Origin: Stagonosporopsis chrysanthemi
Taxonomy: Eukaryota; Ascomycota; Dothideomycetes; Pleosporales; Didymellaceae
NCBI GenBank assembly: GCA_022560025.1
Contig: JAFISE010000012.1
Coordinates: 62,001-126,000, forward strand
DNA length: 64,000 bases
Reading direction: 5' to 3'
How positions within the stretch are numbered: position 1 is the first letter of the stretch; every line of letters begins with the position of its first letter. A program made the position numbers and the translations under genes. The notes under the pieces were generated by a model. It ran no database searches, had not been told where the DNA came from, and saw only the letters and a list, made by a program, of their open reading frames with translations. This document shows positions 58,101 to 64,000 of the stretch, piece after piece.

Positions 58101-59175
58101 CAGACGAGCCGACGTCAGATACAACATCCAGGAGAATTTGCGAAACGGCCAGATGAGCTTTCAAGATGCAGCGAAAGCCGATGCGGACTTTGAGGCTCGT
58201 GAGCATCAACGTGCACAAGATCTAGTGCAGAACATCTTCGACACATTCCAGGCTGAAGTCGCAAACACGCTCCATGCCATGCTCTGCGAGAGAGTCACCA
58301 AAGTTACGGCTTCCATCGAACACCTCAAAGGGCGCTTGTCCAACGAGGCACAGGAGCTGAACCCGAACCAAACGCAAGAGGAAGGCGATGAGAAACCGGA
58401 ATTGCTGGAGATGCTTACGCTACTCAAGTGGCTCTTCGAGCTACGCGAGCAACTCCACAAGGAGCTTTTCGAGCTTGAGAACGAGCGCAATGATCTGTAC
58501 CGAGACATCATCATTCTGCCTTACGTCCAAGCCAAAAATGACCAGAAAGTGAAAGAAGCGAGTGACTTCTTCCGTCACGACGCGCAGGACCGCAAAGTGA
58601 TTTTCGAGAAGGAGATCCTTAAGCGTTATGAGGAGTTTCTGGATGTCATCGAGCGCAACGTTACTCGCGGTGTCGAGACACAGCTCTCAGCTTTCTGGGA
58701 CATCGCACCAGGTCTCTTGACAATCGTGCAGAAAGTGCCACAGCAGCTTGACGGATTCGGTATCCTGGTCCCGACTCAGGAGTACAGTGAGAACCCAGCG
58801 TACCACGACTTCCCGCTGCAGTACCTCTACACTCTCCTTGCACACGCGGGTCGTTCGGCGTACCAATTTATCGAGTCGCAGATCAATTTGCTGTGCCTGC
58901 TGCACGAGGTCAAGACGGCAGTCATGACTGCGGGCTCACGGCTTCTTGAAACACAGCGACTGCTCGAGGGCGAGGATCTCGCCAGTGTAGACGCTGAAAT
59001 GAAAGCTATTCGCGCTGATGAAGAGCAGCGGCTGACGGACGACCTGAAAGAAAAGGTCGGTCTTGTAGAGAGTCAGTGGGACGAGGCTCTGGGGCAAGGG
59101 CTGATGCAGTGTAAGACAAAGGTTGTCGATTTTCTTACTGAGCAAGGAGGCTGGGACGATAGTCTGAGTGAGTGA
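55183..59175 (+). CDS. Large proline-rich protein with conserved helical C-terminal region
   Basis: Intronless, 1330 residues. The N-terminal 900 residues are disordered: Pro/Ser/Gln-rich with long proline runs (PPPPPGPPPPSAPRSQ near 330-345 and LPPPPPPPPPPARSP near 393-407). A short helical island (TFAKTSIERHRAFIERELHA, then ESDEERLELFAEFIVTESRF) lies at about 630-670. From about 950 to 1330 the protein is helical and charged, probably coiled-coil and globular: KLNFETKTEARKESENALLN, QEVANTLHAMLCERVTKV-type segments, FELENERNDLYRDIIILPYV, FFRHDAQDRKVIFEKEILKR and a final FLTEQGGWDDSL. Proline runs suggest profilin, SH3 or WW partners, hence a cytoskeletal or polarity role, but this is inference. 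I do not recognise a named family. The single open frame of 4 kb leaves no doubt that it is a gene. Confidence 0.82.
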   Translation: MSSHGYPAVPPPPPANVPRQGQPTSPGRSAAVRPGIITQGAVFAQTHGSLHTLASATSSSPFSRFANNLPSPYAPSPVASSPMAAPYNPQQWRGNGRAGVQYAPQQAQMAINTVRQQDLSGHEDAMPSPPPPYTPAHAQSQNMSQALSASPGRNFSPSQHLPHTSQSSTPSSARAARSFQNRPVSIAIPSGSAAAPLNTQFAPPPVAPSRERSSSRGLSTKFSLSGFRNRNNDHSLAPSAIESLHMSTHDALHRGDSGASSHRNFTQQYTPSSLDRRYIPDTQSPLRPPNARRAASAGVLGHGTETRTPVDEHPPNLQSGWGPGIYLPPPPPGPPPPSAPRSQSVGPGYDSEHSLGYPSAPPTRRPGQTTLGPIPPTPLGWEEDSAAAPSSLPPPPPPPPPPARSPAAHGLYVNTSPQAGRHGEYAAQAPEESESTVSGPSMTSYSGSGSILSRPKREGSARGSIRERREESRAARERRTEPSNNPWAHDLEVSTTTANIDLASPEGGLSRRGAVTRHSPRSGGALRSPRSAHLYDDPESANSTPRITTGPLAVSGAAPTPPFSPGTEPFSQKAPAAFPAIALPTPPPHSAEDGIGLTTPSEVTNRSVSQSSLHSALTPQDASLQTPRPTDRDTFAKTSIERHRAFIERELHAESDEERLELFAEFIVTESRFRRDRYSGAFDAIGAGEVMDLTRDLWRSNKTSGRRAVTPSAQTTPSHPKVKQTGSVSGESPDTRPSDSMPTTAASPASSRGQFTPHTEPASPSSASSQRARDASWSNNYHPSLSPIPSMAMSTIPDEEDSRGRSASRWWESDDGSQGGGRRLERTKRESKYMGLVMEAQESFHQGDQNQSTPKHYRVSSSSRPAAYGADEYPAEKAGFQDGKGKQPASSDYFPTPTPPAVDPRKLDVSRLVTLPPPYPRHHPAVNNNHPDLASIRSSLRTLTDSGDVKTTKLNFETKTEARKESENALLNDRRADVRYNIQENLRNGQMSFQDAAKADADFEAREHQRAQDLVQNIFDTFQAEVANTLHAMLCERVTKVTASIEHLKGRLSNEAQELNPNQTQEEGDEKPELLEMLTLLKWLFELREQLHKELFELENERNDLYRDIIILPYVQAKNDQKVKEASDFFRHDAQDRKVIFEKEILKRYEEFLDVIERNVTRGVETQLSAFWDIAPGLLTIVQKVPQQLDGFGILVPTQEYSENPAYHDFPLQYLYTLLAHAGRSAYQFIESQINLLCLLHEVKTAVMTAGSRLLETQRLLEGEDLASVDAEMKAIRADEEQRLTDDLKEKVGLVESQWDEALGQGLMQCKTKVVDFLTEQGGWDDSLSE

Positions 59176-60044
59176 TTGGGCACGTTACGCTCATTTGTTT
59201 GGTTCTTTGTTGGATTTGAGCACAGATACCCATCCACCTTTTGCAGCTGTTTGCAGATGTGTTGAAATGATACCGTTTGCATGTAATCGAGGTACATCAA
59301 TGCTCCGCTGTCCTGCACGAGTTCAATATTACACGTGGAAGTAAACCTCTCGACATTGCATATTATGTTCGCGCGGGACCTTTCGACCTCGTCTGGTATG
59401 CTGCTCCATGTGTTTCGTGATTACGCTCATGTACCTTGATGCACCTACATGTTGTGGCTGCCTGCCGTTGTTGACATGTGCTGACCGGCTGCAGGGACCG
59501 CCGTTTCGCAAGGGCCGGTGCGTCTTTGTGCGCCTCCCAAGAACGCGTGTAGTGCCCGAAGTCACTGCTCGCCTTCACGTGTCGCTTTCTACCGTTTTCC
59601 GTCAGTGCAGATTCTGTCCAGTCCGACTGCCATTCGTTCGGGTGCAGGAAAGCTCGTTCGTTCACCGCCTACCCCAAATGCAGCTAGTGGCCGCGCACTG
59701 ACCGGCGCCTCACAGAAAATATCCCACTTGAAAGTGCAGCACGCCCTCCAACCTCCCACCGTTTCTCACCACCACACACAAAGCTTCTCCCAAGTCCCGG
59801 TCCCCTCACGCGGATCGTCACATAACAGAAAAGAAACAAAAAAATACAGAAAACTACAAAAAAATCTCGTGCGACGCACCCGCCCGCTTCGTCAACCCCT
59901 CCACCGTTGTCGAGCGACTTTTCCTTTCACGACCGCCCACCGCACGTAGAAGGAAAGCAGCACATTCGCCTGTGCACTCTCTAGGTCTCCACCAGGACCT
60001 TCAGACACAACACATCTCCTCGTCGCAAGTCGTTTTACGCGCAG
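59176..60044. promoter_or_regulatory. PAB1 promoter and leader with A-rich tract
   Basis: About 870 bp upstream of the PAB1 5' UTR intron. It is C/T-rich from 59700 on and contains the A-rich element at 59824-59864. No gene is seen; the antisense frames are chance. Confidence 0.45.
59824..59864 (+). promoter_or_regulatory. A-rich tract upstream of PAB1, candidate autoregulatory element
   Basis: Forty-one bases with several A4-A7 runs (GAAACAAAAAAATACAG is typical) about 280 bp before the PAB1 ATG. Animal poly(A)-binding protein mRNAs carry an A-rich leader sequence that binds the protein itself and represses translation. Whether this tract lies inside the transcript is not shown. Confidence 0.4.
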
Positions 60045-60136
60045 GTGAGTTTTTCTGGTGAAGCGAGCGCACCTGCATGCGTTCCCTGCGCCTTCCTGCA
60101 AAATTCCCAGCCCGCCGCCACTAACACACCACCCAG
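60045..60136 (+). other. Probable 5' UTR intron of PAB1
   Basis: GCAG|GTGAGT at 60045 and CACCCAG| at 60136 would remove 92 bp and place the ATG 9 bp into the second exon (ATACCCACCATG). Donor and acceptor both match consensus. Confidence 0.55.
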
Positions 60137-60145
60137 ATACCCACC

Positions 60146-62425
60146 ATGTCTGAAGTCGCCAACGCTACCTCTCCCGTCCAGGACGGCGCTGCCACCGCCA
60201 ACGGCGCCGAGGTCAACACTCAGGTCCCTGCTGCCCAGGGCGAGGCACCCACCCCCACTGCCCAGCAGGCTCACCAGAACTCCGCCTCCCTCTATGTCGG
60301 CGAGCTCGACCCCTCCGTCACCGAGGCTATGCTCTTCGAGCTGTTCTCTTCCATTGGCCAGGTCGCCTCGATCCGTGTCTGCCGTGACGCCGTTACCCGT
60401 CGTTCGCTCGGTTACGCGTATGTTAACTACAACAGCTCTGAGGACGGCGAGAAGGCCCTCGAGGAGCTGAACTACACTGTCATCAAGGGCAAGCCTTGCC
60501 GCATCATGTGGTCGCAGCGTGACCCCGCTCTGCGCAAGACTGGTCAGGGTAACGTCTTCATCAAGAACCTTGACCACGCCATTGACAACAAGGCTCTCCA
60601 CGACACCTTCGCCGCCTTCGGCAACATTCTGTCCTGCAAGGTCGCTCAGGACGAGATGGGCAACTCCAAGGGTTACGGATTCGTTCACTACGAGACCGCC
60701 GAGGCCGCCAACAACGCCATCAAGCACGTTAACGGCATGCTTTTGAACGAGAAGAAGGTCTTCGTTGGTCACCATATTCCCAAGAAGGAGCGCATGAGCA
60801 AGTTCGAGGAGATGAAGGCCAACTTCACCAACATCTACGTCAAGAACATCGACCTTGACGTTACCGACGACGAGTTCCGCGAGCTCTTCGAGAAGCACGG
60901 AGATATCACCTCCGCGTCGATCGCAAGGGACGACCAGGGCAAGAGTCGTGGTTTTGGTTTCGTCAACTACATCAAACACGAGGCTGCCGCTACTGCCGTC
61001 GATTCTCTGAACGACACCGACTTCAAGGGCCAGAAGCTCTACGTTGGCCGTGCCCAGAAGAAGCACGAGCGTGAGGAGGAGCTCCGCAAGCAGTACGAGG
61101 CTGCTCGTCTTGAGAAGCAGTCCAAGTACCAGGGTGTCAACCTCTACATCAAGAACCTTGGTGACGAGGTTGATGACGAGAAGCTCCGCGAGATGTTCAC
61201 TCCTTTCGGTACCATCACTTCCGCCAAGGTCATGCGCGACGCCGTCCCTGCTGAGGGTGCGAAGGCCGAGTCCGACTCTGAGGAGAAGAAGTCCGAGGCC
61301 GAGGAGAAGGAGGAGAAGGAGACTGAGGAGAAGAAGGACACCGAGGAGAAGAAGGATGAGGAGTCTTCTGATGAAAAGAAGGATGACTCCACCAAGGCCG
61401 GCGACAAGGTCACAATCAAGGGCGAGAAGAAGATTCTTGGCAAGAGCAAGGGCTTCGGTTTCGTTTGCTTCAGCAACCCCGACGAGGCTACCAAGGCCGT
61501 TACCGACATGAACCAGCGCATGTTCGACGGCAAGCCCCTCTACGTTGCTCTTGCCCAGCGCAAGGATGTCCGCAAGAACCAGCTCGAGGCTACCATCCAG
61601 GCCCGCAACCAGCTCCGTATGCAGCAGCAACAGCAGCAGCAGTTCGGCGGCATGCCCCAGATGTTCGCTCCTGGCCAGCCCATGATGTTCCCTCCTGGCG
61701 GTCGTGGTCAGATGCCCTTCCCTGCTGGTATGCCCGGACAGCAGGGCGGACGTGGTTTCCCTGGCGGTATGCCCCAGCAGGGTGGTCGTGGCGGTCCCAA
61801 CTCCCAGCCGATTCCTCCTATGTACATGCCCCCCGGCATGGCTCCCGGCGGCTTCCCTGCCCCCTACATGACCCCTCAGTACATGCAGCTCGCTGCTCAG
61901 GCTCAGCAGGCTATGGGTGGTCGTGGCGGTCGCGGCCAGGGGCCCATGCCCGGCATGCCCGGTATGCCCCAGGGTCAGATGGCTCCTGCCATGCGCGGTG
62001 GCCAGGGCTTCCCTCAGGGCGGCCGTGGTGGTCCTAACGGCCGTCCTGGCCAGGGTCCCCAGGCTGGCTTTCCCCGTGCTGGTGGTATCGACCTGAACGT
62101 CCTCAATGCCGCCCCCATTGGCCAGCAGAAGCAGATGCTCGGTGAGGCGCTCTACCCCAAGATCCACGAGATGCAGCCCGAGCTGGCCGGCAAGATCACC
62201 GGTATGCTCCTCGAGATGGACAACAGCGAGCTCATCAACCTGTAAGTCAATATCCACTCCACGCATGACCCATCACTGACATGTCACAGCACCTCTGACG
62301 AATCCGCTCTGCGCGCCAAGGTCGATGAGGCCATGAGCGTCTACGACGAATACGTCAAGAACAAGGACGGTGAGGGCGAGAAGGAGGCCCCAAAGGAGGA
62401 GACCAAGGAAGAGACCAAGGCTTAA
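60146..62425 (+). CDS. PAB1: Poly(A)-binding protein, cytoplasmic and nuclear
   Basis: Binds mRNA poly(A) tails, bridges to eIF4G in translation and recruits the PAN2-PAN3 deadenylase. Exons 60146-62241 and 62290-62425 (744 codons with stop). RRM1 about 48-126 ([19 protein letters not shown]), RRM2 about 136-213, RRM3 about 229-306, RRM4 about 332-474. RNP motifs are intact (GYAYVNY, GYGFVHY, GFGFVNY, GFGFVCF). RRM4 carries an acidic/Lys insertion at about 366-431, rich in EEKK. A Gly/Met/Pro/Gln linker with a poly-Gln run follows. The C-terminal MLLE (PABC) domain is at about 651-723 ([16 protein letters not shown], then [16 protein letters not shown]), continued across the intron. Strong codon bias fits high expression. 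The complementary strand is open over the whole gene, a codon-bias artefact. Confidence 0.97.
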
Positions 62426-64000
62426 TTTCTTCTAGTTGCTACCGAGTAGGACTCGCTCCGTATCACTCTTGATCGACAGCGACCCGCCATGGTTTCAACA
62501 GCTTCTTAACGGCGAACGGCGCATGATTTACGGTTCTTACGATGGCGGACGGCTTCACGAATGCACCCAAAAGTTCTGACGATTTCGACGCGGTCTCCTC
62601 CTTCTCTTGACACCGACCCCTTAGCTGGACGTTGGTTGTCTCCCACTCGATCTACTGAGTTGGGTTTTCACGGTTCCTTAATTTGTTTTGTATCATAGAA
62701 GGACGTGTCGCGATGACGAGACACGATATGGATGGATTGATGGAATTTCCCAGTATGATACCTCGCAGCAGATGTTACACACCTGGCTGGCTTACGTTCG
62801 ATCCCGATTGTTTACCGAAAGGGTAGTGATGGTAGATGTATGGCAGACAGTGCACGATGCGGATGATGGATACGGCAAGGAGCAGATCTTACGGTTATAG
62901 TCGATAGTCGAACAGATCATTGAACAACATCCAGTCGTGCTTACATGTGACTGCAAATTCTTCCGGTGCTTGTGATAGCATCATGCCAGATCTGGACTTG
63001 GTCTGCCCCGTTGTGTCACAAGTGAGGTGCTTCTTGTCTTTCTTTCATCGCACTGAAGTTCATGTGGAGTGATGAAACATTCTATATATGTGGCACGTAA
63101 GTCACACATCAACCCTTCAAGTTCCATCTAGAGGTCGTGTGCCTCAAGAGGAGAGCTGCTCACCACGCTTAACAACGACCATCGGCAGTTTTCCGGCAGG
63201 ATAACGATGTTTAACCTTACAATGTTCATACTATTTAACGACCACCAACCATGCTAGAGGCGCACTCGAAGCATGCTCGCAGCATGGCTAGCAAGCATAT
63301 GCCTGTTGTGCTTGCGAACAAAGGAAAAGATTCTTAGACACATGATTGCGTGGGAGATTGGACATACCATTTCGGCTAGCTTGTTCTGGCGTGCTTTCGC
63401 CTGGATTGCTGATCAGGCGGTCCTCGGGGACAATATGACAGAGGTTTCCATGGAATACAAATGACAAAAACATTCGAAGCAGCCACTTGTGGCCCTCAGC
63501 TTTGAGATCTTGTACACAGTCTGATCAGGAAATTAGGGTTGGGCTGTGGGAAGGGAAGATCTGGACCGTGGGGAAAGTTTCAGATGTAGAGGTCAAGGCA
63601 GCACAGGTTCGCTCAGAACGTAAGTCGATGTTCAATCTCTTTTGAGATCATGCTCCACACCGTGATGTGTAATGAATTTGCGTCGTCTCCGGCGCGGAAA
63701 AGCACATATGGGCCTGCAGTTGAGGCTTTTGGGCATATTTCTTTGGTCTCGAGTAAGAACACGTGCAATCGTTCCTACGATGTTTCGAGTGATGGTCAGC
63801 GACGAAAACGAACACACAGCGCATCCTACTGAGTGCTGGTGACTTTGGGTTTATAGATCACCCAAAGCATAACTCTGCTTCGAGCTATTTTGAAACGATA
63901 GTAGCCCAGGGAAGAGTCTGAAAGAGGGTGTGATTTGTTTCGTTGCGAGACCAGAGACCAGAGACCTCGCGTCAAACTCTATGGGTTTTTGCGGACAGGT
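62426..64000. other. Terminal region, PAB1 3' UTR and gene-free flank
   Basis: About 1.6 kb. The first few hundred bases should be the PAB1 3' UTR. Frames of up to 70 codons have no protein features. A small GAGACCA repeat is listed separately. The next gene must lie beyond the window. Confidence 0.4.
63947..63966. repeat. Three tandem GAGACC(A) units
   Basis: Two exact 7-bp copies and a third ending in T. Probably a small slippage repeat without function. Confidence 0.7.

Noticed and set aside
60035..62266. 743-codon open frame antisense to PAB1
   Set aside because: It mirrors PAB1 exactly and is Leu/Gly/Val-rich and repetitive, as expected when strongly biased codons (GAG, AAG, CTC, GGC) are read backwards. 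PAB1 itself is beyond doubt.
14501..62425. PAN2 and PAB1 as a functional poly(A) cluster
   Set aside because: They are more than 40 kb apart with unrelated genes between them, so co-occurrence in the window is most simply chance.

Overview
The window looks like nuclear DNA of a filamentous ascomycete (Pezizomycotina), most likely a Dothideomycete. Gene density is high, introns are short (about 47-92 bp) with GTAAGT/GTATGT-type donors, intergenic gaps are 0.2-2.8 kb, and the housekeeping genes (PAN2, AP-1/YAP1, TFIIH p62, 2-oxoglutarate dehydrogenase E1, FBPase, PAB1) read as clear Pezizomycotina versions. A PL3 pectate lyase, a subtilisin-type protease and a laccase-like oxidase suggest a plant-associated or saprotrophic life. 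I placed exon junctions by hand from GT-AG signals and protein family continuity. Each spliced model given below keeps frame from start to stop, except the laccase-like gene, which has one internal stop.

Layout. 1-10.6 kb is rich in secreted and surface functions: a 5'-truncated subtilase (+), an unknown protein with a six-fold repeat (-), an MFS anion:cation symporter-like transporter (-), a PL3 pectate lyase (-) and a chitin-binding/PAN/laccase fusion (-). The fusion gene has a single in-frame TAA in its copper-oxidase part. 10.6-14.5 kb is gene-poor and holds what looks like a decayed zinc-finger/exonuclease-like gene. 14.5-23.1 kb holds PAN2 (-), an SPF30-like Tudor splicing factor (-) and a divergently transcribed AP-1/YAP1 bZIP regulator (+). 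23.9-32.6 kb holds a GT31-like type II membrane glycosyltransferase (+), an orphan polytopic membrane protein (+), a glyoxalase-like protein (-) and a nucleotide-sugar-transporter-like protein (+). 32.8-34.3 kb is a strange pyrimidine-rich array of degenerate repeats of about 50 bp with no intact gene. 35.7-41.0 kb holds a mitochondrial DUF1992 protein (+) and an 859-residue disordered orphan (-). At 43.8 kb is a small four-exon orphan whose last intron appears to be GC-AG. 45.5-64 kb is core metabolism and RNA biology: TFB1/p62 (-) divergent from KGD1 (+), FBP1 (+), a 1330-residue proline-rich/coiled-coil protein (+) and PAB1 (+).

Functional links. PAN2 and PAB1 both act on mRNA poly(A) tails and SPF30 acts in splicing, but they are far apart and not arranged as a cluster. 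AP-1 would serve oxidative-stress control, and KGD1 and FBP1 serve the TCA cycle and gluconeogenesis. No tRNA, rRNA, CRISPR array or intact transposon was recognised. The most unusual items are the laccase fusion with its lone nonsense codon, the 32.8-34.3 kb repeat array, the repeat protein at 1.5-3.0 kb and the GC-AG intron gene at 43.8 kb.
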